DNA of 64,000 nt from Komagataeibacter intermedius TF2. GTDB taxonomy: Bacteria > Pseudomonadota > Alphaproteobacteria > Acetobacterales > Acetobacteraceae. The position numbers were made by a program, and so were the translations under genes. Location: the NCBI RefSeq assembly GCF_000964425.1, contig NZ_BANF01000012.1, forward strand, positions 83,857 to 147,856. Direction: 5' to 3'. This document shows, in pieces, positions 1 to 8,138 of the stretch. The stretch's first letter is position 1. The number at the start of each line of letters is the position of its first letter. A model generated the notes under the pieces. The model was not told the DNA's origin and did not search any database. It was given only the letters and a program-made list of their open reading frames with translations.

Positions 1-1034
1 CCACCCTGTTGGGAGAGGCAACATGGCCACCTCCGGTATGGCTGATGCGGCAGGCGGGCCGGTTTCTGCCAGAATTCCGGGCATTGCGTGAAAAAGCGGA
101 TTTCATAACCCGCTGCATGACCCCGGATATGGCGGTGGACCTCACGCTGCAGCCCATCCGGCGCTTTGGCATGGATGGGGCGATCCTGTTTTCCGATATC
201 CTCATCCTGCCATGGGCAATGGGACAGTCGCTGGAATTCGTGCCCGGCAGGGGACCGGTCCTGGGTGCGGTCCGTTCACAGGCCGACCTGGACCGGCTGG
301 ACCCCACGCGGGTGGAACAGGCGACCCGCCCGGTCATGGAAACGCTGGGACGGCTGCGCAAGGCTGTTGACGGGCCGGAAGCGATCGGTCCGGCCAGACC
401 GGGACAGGTCACGCTGATCGGCTTTGCCGGCGCGCCGTTCACGGTGGCGTGCTACATGGTGGAAGGCCATGGATCGCGTGAGTTCGAGGAAACGCGCAGG
501 CTGGCCTATACCGATCCCGCATTCTTTGACCGGCTGATCGACCTGCTGACCACCGCCACGGCGGATATGCTGTGCAACCAGATCACGGCCGGGGCGGAAG
601 CGGTCATGCTGTTCGACAGCTGGTCGGGCCTGCTGCCGCCGTCACAGTTCCGCAAGCATGTCATTGAACCCGCGCGCCGGATTACCGAAATCATCAACGC
701 CCGCCACCCCGGCGTGCCGGTTATCGGCTTCCCGCGTCTGGCCGGGCTTATGGCGATTGAATACGGGCATGTGACCGGCGTGAACGCGATGGCGCTGGAT
801 ACCGGGGCTGACATGAAGGCCGTGGCGGAAAAAGTGCCCGACACGCTGGTGCTGCAGGGCAACCTTGACCCGATCCGCGTGCTGGCGGGTGGCGAAGGCA
901 TGCGTGCCGAAGCCCGCGCCATCCGTGATGCGATGAAGGGACGCCCCCATGTCTTCAATCTTGGCCATGGGGTCATTCCGACCACGCCCCCCGAACATGT
1001 GGGCGACCTGATCAAGACCATACGGGATGTATGA
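1..1034 (+). CDS. hemE: Uroporphyrinogen decarboxylase, 5' end missing
   Basis: This enzyme removes four carboxyl groups from uroporphyrinogen III to give coproporphyrinogen III in cytosolic heme synthesis. The N-terminal signature (WPPPVWLMRQAGR) is directly readable, followed by the substrate-pocket motif ILFSDILILP, a MVEGHGSREFE segment and the late GNLDP and NLGHGV motifs typical of the family. The reading frame is already open at base 3, and the family normally has about ten residues before GEATWPPP. The TTG at base 9 is therefore probably not the start and the gene begins upstream of the window. The stop abuts the next gene directly, which suggests an operon with the HAD phosphatase and hemJ. 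Confidence 0.95.
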   Translation, partial: TLLGEATWPPPVWLMRQAGRFLPEFRALREKADFITRCMTPDMAVDLTLQPIRRFGMDGAILFSDILILPWAMGQSLEFVPGRGPVLGAVRSQADLDRLDPTRVEQATRPVMETLGRLRKAVDGPEAIGPARPGQVTLIGFAGAPFTVACYMVEGHGSREFEETRRLAYTDPAFFDRLIDLLTTATADMLCNQITAGAEAVMLFDSWSGLLPPSQFRKHVIEPARRITEIINARHPGVPVIGFPRLAGLMAIEYGHVTGVNAMALDTGADMKAVAEKVPDTLVLQGNLDPIRVLAGGEGMRAEARAIRDAMKGRPHVFNLGHGVIPTTPPEHVGDLIKTIRDV

Positions 1035-1751
1035 ATGATGTTACCTGCCGCCCTGCGTCCTGATGGCGCGCTCAGACTGGTCATTTTTGACTGTGACGGT
1101 GTCCTGATCGATAGCGAGGGACCGTCGTGCCGCATGATTGCGCGCACCTTGCGTGAATATGGTCTGGCCATCAGTGACGAGGACGCGGTCCGGCGCTTCG
1201 CCGGTCACGCCCTGACGGCGCTGAAACATGAAATCGAACAGGCGGAGGGCATAACCCTGCCCGATGACTGGCCTGCGCAGATGCAGCGCAACCTTGTCAC
1301 CCTCATGCGCAGCGAGGCGGAAACCATAGACGGTGCGCCCGCCATGCTGCGCGGGGTGGCGGCGCTGGGCCTGCCCTACCGGATCGGTTCCAATTCCTCG
1401 GTCATGGAAATGGAGGCGAAATTCGGCCGCACCGGGCTGGATGAACTGATCGCGCCCGCGCACATCCATTCTGCCCGTGACATGGGCCAGCCCAAGCCGG
1501 ACCCGGCGGTCTATCTGGCGGCGGCGAAGGCGCAGGGCGTACCGCCTGAAAACTGCATCGTGCTGGAAGATACCGATACCGGCGCGCGCGCGGCACAGGC
1601 GGCGGGCATGGCATGCGTACTGTTAAGGTCTGCCGACCTGCCCGCGCCGTCATGGCCGGGGCTGTTGCGGATCACGCATCTTGACCAGTTCGTGCCGTTG
1701 CTGCGGCGTGTCCTGGACAGCCAGAAGCCACACGGCGCCGCGCATGATTGA
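1035..1751 (+). CDS. HAD-superfamily (subfamily IA) phosphatase
   Basis: A 238-residue haloacid-dehalogenase-like hydrolase. Motif I is DCDGVLIDSE, with the nucleophile Asp19 and acid/base Asp21. A Ser-rich motif II (GSNSS), the motif III lysine in QPKPDPAVY and motif IV LEDTDTG follow in the expected order, with a helical cap domain between motifs I and II. The substrate is not determined by sequence. Relatives include phosphoglycolate phosphatase and beta-phosphoglucomutase. It starts at the base after the hemE stop (ATGATG, so 1035 or 1038) and its last eight bases overlap the hemJ start, so the three genes are probably co-transcribed. Confidence 0.88.
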   Translation: MMLPAALRPDGALRLVIFDCDGVLIDSEGPSCRMIARTLREYGLAISDEDAVRRFAGHALTALKHEIEQAEGITLPDDWPAQMQRNLVTLMRSEAETIDGAPAMLRGVAALGLPYRIGSNSSVMEMEAKFGRTGLDELIAPAHIHSARDMGQPKPDPAVYLAAAKAQGVPPENCIVLEDTDTGARAAQAAGMACVLLRSADLPAPSWPGLLRITHLDQFVPLLRRVLDSQKPHGAAHD

Positions 1752-2193
1752 TGCGCTGGCGTCCATCATGCTGTGGCTGAAGGCATTCCACATCATGTCA
1801 TTCATTGCATGGATGGCGGGGCTGTTCTATCTGCCGCGGCTGTTTGTCTATCACTGCCAGGTGGCGCCGGGCACGGCGGAATCCGAACGGTTCAAGGTGA
1901 TGGAATACAAGCTGCTGCGCTTCATCATGATGCCGGCCATGATCAGCACATTCCTGTTCGGTGGCCTGCTGTCGGCCATTCCGGGGCTGGTTGACTGGCA
2001 TTCAGGCTGGTGGATCACCAAGCTTGCCTGCGTGCTGGCGATGGCGGGGTTCAATGGCGCGTGCGGGCGGTGGCGGCGTGATTTCGCCAATGACCGTAAT
2101 ACCCGGCCCGAACGGTTCTATCGCATGGCCAATGAGGTGCCGACCGTTCTCATGATGATCATCGTGATCATGGTGGTGGTCCGCCCGTTCTGA
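1744..2193 (+). CDS. hemJ: Protoporphyrinogen IX oxidase HemJ
   Basis: A 149-residue integral membrane protein of the HemJ (UPF0093) family, which oxidises protoporphyrinogen IX to protoporphyrin IX near the end of heme synthesis. It has about four membrane helices. The conserved AFHIMSFIAWMAGLFYLPRL block carries His16, and a WWITKL segment carries the family lysine. The ATG at 1744 gives the usual family length and overlaps the HAD gene stop. Co-location with hemE fits its pathway. No other oxidase (HemG or HemY type) is seen in this window. Confidence 0.9.
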   Translation: MIDALASIMLWLKAFHIMSFIAWMAGLFYLPRLFVYHCQVAPGTAESERFKVMEYKLLRFIMMPAMISTFLFGGLLSAIPGLVDWHSGWWITKLACVLAMAGFNGACGRWRRDFANDRNTRPERFYRMANEVPTVLMMIIVIMVVVRPF

Positions 2194-2219
2194 GACGGGC
2201 GGACACATAACTGACCGGA

Positions 2220-2669
2220 TCAGAGCAGGGACTTGCCCTGCTTCAGCACGGCATTGCACACTTTGGTCGACACTTTCTGCTTGAGGTTCCCGGTCAGCGA
2301 CGACAGCGAGAACGTGTTGCCGTTGCCGGTATCCAGGATACCGTTCTGGCCGTTGGTGTACTGGCTGCTGGAGGTATCAAGGCCAGCCTTCTGCTTCAGC
2401 GAGGACAGCAGCGTGGTGGGGCTGTTGCCCTGCAGGTAGTTGTTCTGCACGCAGTAGCTCAGCAGGCCCGTGACGTTGGAGGGAGCCAGCGACGAGACGG
2501 ACGGCACGTTCAGGCCGCTGCCCGACAGCAGGCCGGCCGCCTTGCCAAGTTCACCCGACGAGCCACCAGTCAGGCCGCCAAAGCCCTGTGCATGGGCAGG
2601 CGCGCCGGACAGGGCGGCCGCAAGCGGCAGGGCCGCGACGAGCGTCAGGAAACGGTTCGTTTTTTTCAT
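2220..2669 (-). CDS. DUF2501 secreted protein
   Basis: A 149-residue exported protein with a Sec signal peptide of about 27 residues (MKKTNRF, then a hydrophobic stretch ending APAHA). The mature part is Ser/Gly-rich. It carries the hallmark of the DUF2501 family (E. coli YjjA-like): a YCVQNNYL segment near residue 92 and a C-terminal VCNAVLKQGKSLL with a second cysteine. The two cysteines could form a disulfide in the periplasm. Function is unknown. It converges on hemJ with only 26 bases between stops. Confidence 0.8.
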   Translation of the reverse strand: MKKTNRFLTLVAALPLAAALSGAPAHAQGFGGLTGGSSGELGKAAGLLSGSGLNVPSVSSLAPSNVTGLLSYCVQNNYLQGNSPTTLLSSLKQKAGLDTSSSQYTNGQNGILDTGNGNTFSLSSLTGNLKQKVSTKVCNAVLKQGKSLL

Positions 2670-2769
2670 TTAATGATAACTCCTGAAATCCGGCCCGAAG
2701 GAAAGCCAAGGCCGCAATACCTGTTATATCCGCCTTCGCCGTGGGGGGGATAGCCCGCCGTCACGGCTT

Positions 2770-3090
2770 TTATGCAATGCCGACCATAAGCATGCCGTAG
2801 ATCTTGCCCATGACGGGCATCACCACATACTGCAGCAGGAGCAGCAGTACGAGCGGGCTGAGGTCGATATTGCCAATGTTCGGCAGGATGTTGCGGATGG
2901 GGCGCAGCACCGGCTCGGTCATGCGGAACAGGAAGTTGGAGATGTTCCAGACAATCTGGTTGCGCGGGTCCAGAATGCCGAAGCCCAGCAGGAAGCTGAA
3001 CAGACAGGCCAGCATCACCACATAGTAATAAAGCTGTATGAGCTCAGCCAGCAGGTTAAAGATAATGGTGATCAACGGGCCAACCTTCAT
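2770..3090 (-). CDS. YggT family membrane protein
   Basis: A 106-residue protein with two hydrophobic hairpins separated by the conserved YggT segment (RMTEPVLRPIRNILPN, then IDLSPLVLLLLLQ). The family is found next to cell-division or cofactor genes and is implicated in membrane or osmotic functions. Its role here is not known. The reading frame continues 15 codons upstream to 3135, but starting at the ATG at 3090 gives the normal family length. It lies upstream of the DUF2501 gene on the same strand, with about 100 bases between. Confidence 0.8.
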   Translation of the reverse strand: MKVGPLITIIFNLLAELIQLYYYVVMLACLFSFLLGFGILDPRNQIVWNISNFLFRMTEPVLRPIRNILPNIGNIDLSPLVLLLLLQYVVMPVMGKIYGMLMVGIA

Positions 3091-3191
3091 GGATGATGGG
3101 AAACAGAATTTAGTGTCCGGCACGCCCGCATACAACTGCTATGACGGCGCCGGGCAGGAGAGAAAAGCGATTGTGCGCCCAAAAATGGGTC

Positions 3192-3219
3192 TTGACTTAC
3201 TGCCTGTGCGCGGTATCTA
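3192..3219 (+). promoter_or_regulatory. Sigma70-type promoter of tRNA-Ala
   Basis: A TTGACT -35 box (3192-3197), a 16-base spacer and a TATCTA -10 box (3214-3219) lie 15 bases before the tRNA-Ala gene. The spacing and match suit a housekeeping promoter for a stable RNA. Assigned by eye. Confidence 0.6.
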
Positions 3220-3234
3220 TCGCGCGAGGAATGT

Positions 3235-3310
3235 GGGGCTGTAGCTCAGATGGGAGAGCGCCTCGTTCGCAATGAGGAGGTCAGGGGTTCGATTCCCCTC
3301 AGCTCCACCA
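3235..3310 (+). tRNA. tRNA-Ala(CGC)
   Basis: A 76-base cloverleaf. The 7-bp acceptor stem (3235-3241 with 3300-3306) contains the G3:U70 wobble that identifies alanine tRNAs. The D arm, a five-pair anticodon stem with loop TTCGCAA (anticodon CGC at 3268-3270), a GGTTCGATTCC T-arm and an encoded CCA end (3308-3310) are all present. It reads GCG codons. Confidence 0.95.
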
Positions 3311-3402
3311 CTTTCCTTACTTTCCAGAATTAAATACTGTTCGACAGACAGGCTCCACACGGAACTGACCTGTGTTTGCGGGCTTTCTTTCAGACGACTG
3401 TA

Positions 3403-3750
3403 TCAGGACAGTGTGTCGTCAGCCTGTGCGGGCAGGGCGACCAGTTCGATTTCCGCCAGCTGTCCGGCCCGTTCAAACTGCTTGCCCAGCCGCAGCGTCG
3501 TGGCGGGGCAGGTGCGGCCGAACAGATCGTTCAGAAGGGGAAAGCAGGTGCTGAACCCGTCGGTTTCACGCAGCGTGAAGGTGATGCGGGTGACATTGTC
3601 CGCCCCCATGCCCTGCTGGTCCAGCCGGGCCATGCCCGTTGCCAGCGCCTGCCGGATCTGGGGAAACAGGTCAGCGGGGAACTGTCCGGTTGTGGCATCG
3701 ACGCCGGTCAGGTGCCGGATGTGTATTTCCGGTGAAGGGCGGAACGGCAT
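3403..3750 (-). CDS. RidA/YjgF-family protein
   Basis: A 115-residue protein resembling the RidA (YjgF/YER057c/UK114) family, whose best-known members hydrolyse reactive enamine/imine intermediates. Visible features are a strand-helix pattern with the QIRQALATGMARLDQQGMGADNV-type helix, the VTRITFTL strand and the late PATTLR segment, where canonical members have PART with an essential arginine. The start at 3750 is chosen because GGAAG lies seven bases upstream. In-frame ATG codons at 3762 and 3813 are alternatives. It is divergent from hprK, with about 85 bases between. The substrate is unknown and the match is to the broad family only. Confidence 0.72.
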   Translation of the reverse strand: MPFRPSPEIHIRHLTGVDATTGQFPADLFPQIRQALATGMARLDQQGMGADNVTRITFTLRETDGFSTCFPLLNDLFGRTCPATTLRLGKQFERAGQLAEIELVALPAQADDTLS

Positions 3751-3836
3751 GATTTCTTCCATTGGAGTCAGAATCACAAAATGGTCATGTTTTGTCCATA
3801 AAAAATTTTCCATCCCCGAAATGACGTTTCTCGTCC

Positions 3837-4280
3837 ATGAATGAACTGGTCCAGATCCATGCGTCCTGCGCCGCGCGGGGGGCGCAGGGCATCATGCTCT
3901 GCGGGCCGTCGGGTGCCGGGAAATCCGACCTGCTGCTGCGCCTGATCGACGCGGGGTATGATCTTGTGGCCGATGACAGGGTCTGCATGCATGCGGGCTG
4001 GGCCAGCGCGCCCCCGGCCCTTGCGGGGCTGCTGGAAGTGCGCGGCATCGGGATCGTGCGCATGGCCTATCGCGCGCGCGTGCGCGTTGTGGCTGTTGCA
4101 AGGCTGGTTTCTCCCACGGATTACCCGCCGCGACTCCCCCCGGCGCCCAAGCGTGATAAGGTAGTGGGGCAGCCGGTATTTTTCCTTGATCCGGCGCAGC
4201 CCTCCGCCGTGGCCCGGATCGGGCTGGTGCTGGATTGCGTTGCCGGTGACAGGCAACTGCTGGATGAAAGACAGATGTGA
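3837..4280 (+). CDS. hprK: HPr kinase/phosphorylase, short alphaproteobacterial form
   Basis: A 147-residue protein corresponding to only the C-terminal catalytic domain of HprK, which phosphorylates HPr on a regulatory serine. The P-loop GPSGAGKS is at residues 23-30. DLVADDRV holds the metal-binding acid pair and LEVRGIGIV is the HprK signature. The N-terminal domain of Firmicute enzymes is absent, as is normal in alphaproteobacteria. It heads a gene set with rapZ, EIIA, HPr and EI, and the HPr encoded here keeps the target serine. This supports a working regulatory loop. Confidence 0.9.
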   Translation: MNELVQIHASCAARGAQGIMLCGPSGAGKSDLLLRLIDAGYDLVADDRVCMHAGWASAPPALAGLLEVRGIGIVRMAYRARVRVVAVARLVSPTDYPPRLPPAPKRDKVVGQPVFFLDPAQPSAVARIGLVLDCVAGDRQLLDERQM

Positions 4281-4402
4281 TATCGTCGCCACTTTCCATT
4301 GCCGCCCGTTCAGGGAACAATGGATTCACGAAAAGGTTCCGATCCCGCCATGAGACAGCGATTTGTCACTGGGCATGTGGCTGACAGAAGTCAGGGTTTT
4401 GC

Positions 4403-5386
4403 GTGACTGACACCATGCATGAAGACACACCCCTTCCCCGTCGTATCCTGCTTGTCACCGGGCTGTCCGGGGCAGGCAAGTCCTCGATCCTGCGTATTCT
4501 GGAGGATCTGGGGCACGAGGTGATCGACAACCCGCCGCTGGGCATGCTGGATGAAATCGTGGCGCGTGCCGAACGTCCGGTGGCGGTAGGTGTGGATTCC
4601 CGCACGCGCGGGTTCGATGCGTCCGCCGTGCTGGAGGCGCTGGCGCGGCTGCGGGTCAACCCGGCCCTGAATGCGGAACTGATTTACGCAACAGCCGAGG
4701 AAAGCGTCCTGCTGCGCCGTTATACGGCCACCCGCAGGCGTCACCCGCAGGCCGTCCATGGCACCGTGAAGGAAGGGATCGAGGCTGAAATCCGCCTGAC
4801 ATCCCCCCTGCGTGAAGCGGCGGATGTGGTGATCGACACCTCCGACCTGCCCCCGCCGGAACTGCGCCAGCTGGTCGAGGCCCGGTTCGGGGAATGGACG
4901 GCGGGGGGACTCGATGGCCTGACGGTGGCCCTCATGTCATTCGCCTTTCCCGCCGGCCTGCCGCGGGAAGCGGACATGGTGTTTGATGCCCGCTTCCTGA
5001 CCAATCCCTATTATGATCCAGCCCTGTCCGCCATGACCGGGCTGGATCAGGACGTGGCTGACTATGTGGCCCGTGACCCGGATTACCAGGAATTCCTTGA
5101 CCGGATTGCAGGACTGCTGGAACTGGTGCTGCCGCGCTTCGTGCAGGAAGGCAAGAAATACGCCACCATCGCCATCGGCTGTTCGGGGGGGCGGCACCGC
5201 TCCGTCACGCTGGTGGAGGCCCTTGCCCTCAGGCTTGCGCAACGCGTCGGGCATACCCATCCACATGATGCATGGCCGGTGGTGATCATGCATCGTGAAC
5301 TGGCCCGTCAGGGCCGCAGCAGCTGGCGGTGGGCCAACCGGCCCCGCGGGCTGCCGGAAACAACGGAGCAGAAAGACCCGCAATGA
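4403..5386 (+). CDS. rapZ: RNase adapter/nucleotide-binding protein RapZ
   Basis: A 327-residue P-loop protein of the RapZ/YvcJ family. Walker A is GLSGAGKSS (residues 20-28), and the family motifs EVIDNPPLGML, GVDSRTRGFD and YPLD-like segments follow. The C-terminal domain has the IGCSGGRHRSV motif that defines the family and binds amino-sugar metabolites in E. coli, where RapZ presents small RNAs to RNase E. The chosen GTG at 4403 has AGGG six bases upstream. ATG at 4415 is the alternative. The gene stop overlaps the EIIA start by four bases (ATGA), showing translational coupling with the PTS genes. Confidence 0.93.
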   Translation: MTDTMHEDTPLPRRILLVTGLSGAGKSSILRILEDLGHEVIDNPPLGMLDEIVARAERPVAVGVDSRTRGFDASAVLEALARLRVNPALNAELIYATAEESVLLRRYTATRRRHPQAVHGTVKEGIEAEIRLTSPLREAADVVIDTSDLPPPELRQLVEARFGEWTAGGLDGLTVALMSFAFPAGLPREADMVFDARFLTNPYYDPALSAMTGLDQDVADYVARDPDYQEFLDRIAGLLELVLPRFVQEGKKYATIAIGCSGGRHRSVTLVEALALRLAQRVGHTHPHDAWPVVIMHRELARQGRSSWRWANRPRGLPETTEQKDPQ

Positions 5387-5841
5387 TCGGTCTTGTGTTC
5401 GTGATGCATGGTGTCCTGGGCGAGACCCTGAAGGGGGAACTCGAACATGTGGTCGGTCCGCAGGCGCAGGCAGCGGTGTTCAACGTCACCGCCACCTCCC
5501 TGCCTGGAACATGCCGTACGGCATTGCAGCAGGCCATCGACTCGGTCGATAGCGGTCAGGGCGTCATCCTGCTGACTGACATGTTTGGCAGCACGCCATC
5601 GAATGTCGCGGTCTCCGTTCTGGAAACCGACAGGGTGGAAGTGCTGGCGGGGGTCAACATGCCCATGCTGGTCAAGCTGGCGCAGATGCGGGGCCATGCG
5701 GATATGCAGGAATGCCTCAATGGCGCGGAAGCGGCAGGCAGGCGGTACATATCCGTGGCGTCCCACCTGCCAGCAGCGTGCCTGTCCGGGGTTGGGGAAT
5801 GCGTGGGCGAGGCGGACAGCGTGGCAGGCCACGGTGGCTGA
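5383..5841 (+). CDS. PTS system mannose-type EIIA component
   Basis: A 152-residue EIIA domain of the mannose/fructose-sorbose family. The phosphorylated histidine is His9 in VFVMHGVLGE. The ILLTDMFGSTPSN motif near residue 65 is the family signature that contacts the active site. No IIB or IIC genes follow, so the protein is likely a signalling phospho-acceptor and not part of a transporter. It is coupled to rapZ through an ATGA overlap, and its end overlaps the HPr start by eight bases. Confidence 0.92.
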   Translation: MIGLVFVMHGVLGETLKGELEHVVGPQAQAAVFNVTATSLPGTCRTALQQAIDSVDSGQGVILLTDMFGSTPSNVAVSVLETDRVEVLAGVNMPMLVKLAQMRGHADMQECLNGAEAAGRRYISVASHLPAACLSGVGECVGEADSVAGHGG

Positions 5842-6130
5842 AGCGGTCGCGCAGCCCGCATCGCATCAGGCGGATGTGGAGATCGTGAACCAGCGCGGGC
5901 TGCATGCACGCGCGGCCGCGAAATTCGTGACGGTGGCGGAAAAATTCGATGCGGGCGTTGATGTCGCCCATGCGGGCATGACGGTTTCGGGCCATTCCAT
6001 CATGGGTCTCATGATGCTGGGCGCGGGCAGGGGGGAGACAGTCACCATCACGACCTCCGGCCCACAGGGGCCGCAGGCGCTCAGGGCCCTGACGCGGCTG
6101 GTCGGGGCCGGGTTTGATGAAGACGACTGA
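5834..6130 (+). CDS. ptsH: Phosphocarrier protein HPr
   Basis: A 98-residue HPr. The active His24 lies in NQRGLHARAAAKF and takes phosphate from EI. The regulatory serine (Ser55) sits in SGHSIMGLMML and corresponds to Ser46 of other HPrs, the target of HprK. The GTG at 5834 inside the end of the EIIA gene is the only start that leaves a sensible N-terminus and has a GGCAGG-like ribosome site. Its 3' end overlaps the EI gene by 14 bases. The compact overlaps suggest fixed stoichiometry between EIIA, HPr and EI. Confidence 0.9.
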   Translation: MAEAVAQPASHQADVEIVNQRGLHARAAAKFVTVAEKFDAGVDVAHAGMTVSGHSIMGLMMLGAGRGETVTITTSGPQGPQALRALTRLVGAGFDEDD

Positions 6131-7955
6131 ACGCCGCCCGAAGCAGCGCCCCCGCGCGGGGGAAGTCCGGCTGGAAGGCCAGCCCGTCTCATCCGGGGTT
6201 GCGATCGGTTATGCCGCCGTCGCGCATGAACCGGCCCCGCCGCCAGTGGACATGGCGCGCAGCGACTGTGATCCCGCGCATGAACGTACCCGCCTGCATG
6301 ACGCCATAAGCCGTTCCGTCGCCCAGCTTGGCCGGTTGCATGACCGTCTGGCGCTGCTGCCGGAAGACGGACAGGTGGAAATCGGCTCCCTGCTGGAAGT
6401 CTACCGCCGGATGCTCGGGCCGTCGCGTCTGCGACGCGGGATCGAGGCGCGGCTGGAGCAGGGCATGCTGGCCGAAGCCGCCGTCATGCAGGAAACCGAG
6501 GCACTGGCCGCCCTCATGCTGGCCCCGCCCGGTCGTCCCGCGCCGCAGGGGGAAGACGCCGTGGCCGCGCGCAGGCGGGCGGGCGAATTCCGTGAAATCG
6601 GGCGCAGGCTGGTCCGTAACCTCAGCGGCACGCCCTACCGGTCCTTTTCCGCCCTGCCCGATGGGGCCATCCTGGTCGCGGAGCAGTTGCGTCCCGCCGA
6701 CGCCGCCCTGATCGATCCATCCCGTATTGCCGCCGTCGTGACGGAAGAAGGCGGCAGCACCGGGCATACCGCCATCCTGCTGCGTGCGCTGGGCATTCCC
6801 GCCGTGCTGGCGGCCCATGGCCTGCTGGCGCAGGTGGGACGGCGCACGCGGCTGGTGGTGGACGGGGCGACGGGACGGGTCATCGTGCGGCCGTCCAGCC
6901 GCACGGCTGCGGCGGCCCGGGTCGAGGTTGCATCCTACGCCCGCGAACGCCAGATGCTTGGCCGCCTGCGTCGCCTGCCCGCGCGGCTGTCCAGCGGGGA
7001 GGTGCTGACGCTTCAGGCCAACCTGGAAATCCCGGCCGAACTGCCCATGGTCGCGCAGTCAGGGGCGGCGGGTATCGGGCTGCTGCGCAGTGAATTCCTG
7101 TTCATGAATACGGATACGCTGCCTGATGAAGCACTGCAGGAAGCCATCTACCTACCCCTGATCGAGGCCATGGCGGGGGACCCGGTCACGATCCGCGTGG
7201 TGGACTGGGGTAGCGAAAAAAATAGCGATGCCCTGTCACGCGTGGGAATTGGCAATGGGGGCGACGCCAATCCGGCGCTGGCGGTGCGGGGCATCCGGCT
7301 GCTGCTCCAGCACCGCGCGCTGCTGGAAACGCAGTTCGCCGCGATCCTGCGCGCGGCCCATGCGGGGCCGGTAAGGGTGCTGCTGCCCATGGTCTCCCTG
7401 CTGGAGGAACTGCAGGCCGCGCGCGATATCTATGCCCGCGTCGGGCGCAGGCTACGGCGCAGGGGGGTGAAGATTCCGGATCCCCTGCCGCCGCTTGGCA
7501 TCATGATCGAAACGCCCGCCGCGGCCCTCATGGCGGACGTGCTGGCGCAGGAGGCCGAATTCCTGGCCATCGGCACGAATGACCTGACCATGTACACCCT
7601 TGCCGCCGACCGTGTCGCGACGGATGTGGCGGCATTGTATGACCCGCTGCACCCGGCCGTGCTGCGGCTTGTGCGCATGACGGCGGATGCGGGGCTGCGG
7701 CAGCGCAGGCCGGTTTCCGTCTGTGGGGAACTGGCGTCCGATCCGCTGGCGGTGCCGCTGCTGGTGGGGCTGGGGGTACGGTCTTTTTCCATGCATGCGT
7801 CTGCGGTGCCACGGGTCAAGCGGGCCATCCGGGCCGCCGCCATGGATGACTGCCGCCGCATGGCCTGCCGTGCGCTGGAAGCAACGGACGGGCAGGAAGT
7901 CCGCGCCATGCTGGCGCAGTATGCCCACACCCTGCAGCACCCGGAAGACGGATAG
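6117..7955 (+). CDS. ptsI: PTS enzyme I (PEP-protein phosphotransferase)
   Basis: A 612-residue enzyme I that transfers phosphate from PEP to HPr. The phosphorylated His217 lies in GGSTGHTAILLRALGIPAV. The C-terminal PEP-binding barrel shows LLRSEFLFM, the IMIETPAAALMADVL strand, IGTNDLTMYTLA and the active Cys in VCGELASDP. The first ~20 residues are Lys/Arg-rich. There is no N-terminal GAF domain, so it is a plain EI and not the nitrogen-PTS EI (PtsP). TTG at 6114 directly precedes the chosen ATG. It is the last gene of the hprK-rapZ-EIIA-HPr-EI set. Confidence 0.93.
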   Translation: MKTTERRPKQRPRAGEVRLEGQPVSSGVAIGYAAVAHEPAPPPVDMARSDCDPAHERTRLHDAISRSVAQLGRLHDRLALLPEDGQVEIGSLLEVYRRMLGPSRLRRGIEARLEQGMLAEAAVMQETEALAALMLAPPGRPAPQGEDAVAARRRAGEFREIGRRLVRNLSGTPYRSFSALPDGAILVAEQLRPADAALIDPSRIAAVVTEEGGSTGHTAILLRALGIPAVLAAHGLLAQVGRRTRLVVDGATGRVIVRPSSRTAAAARVEVASYARERQMLGRLRRLPARLSSGEVLTLQANLEIPAELPMVAQSGAAGIGLLRSEFLFMNTDTLPDEALQEAIYLPLIEAMAGDPVTIRVVDWGSEKNSDALSRVGIGNGGDANPALAVRGIRLLLQHRALLETQFAAILRAAHAGPVRVLLPMVSLLEELQAARDIYARVGRRLRRRGVKIPDPLPPLGIMIETPAAALMADVLAQEAEFLAIGTNDLTMYTLAADRVATDVAALYDPLHPAVLRLVRMTADAGLRQRRPVSVCGELASDPLAVPLLVGLGVRSFSMHASAVPRVKRAIRAAAMDDCRRMACRALEATDGQEVRAMLAQYAHTLQHPEDG

Positions 7956-8138
7956 GGGCCATTGCCTGTCTGGCTTGGTGCGCATGCCACCACTGGCGGA
8001 CAGCCGGCCGTGCTGTCGGGGCCGTTTCCCGACCGGCAGGGGGCCATTATGACATTTCGCTTATTGCCCCGCCTCCTGCGGTTGGACTAAGCCTCCCGCA
8101 TTGGCTCATTTCCAGCTTGCGTGAAAGGTCACCCGCTG

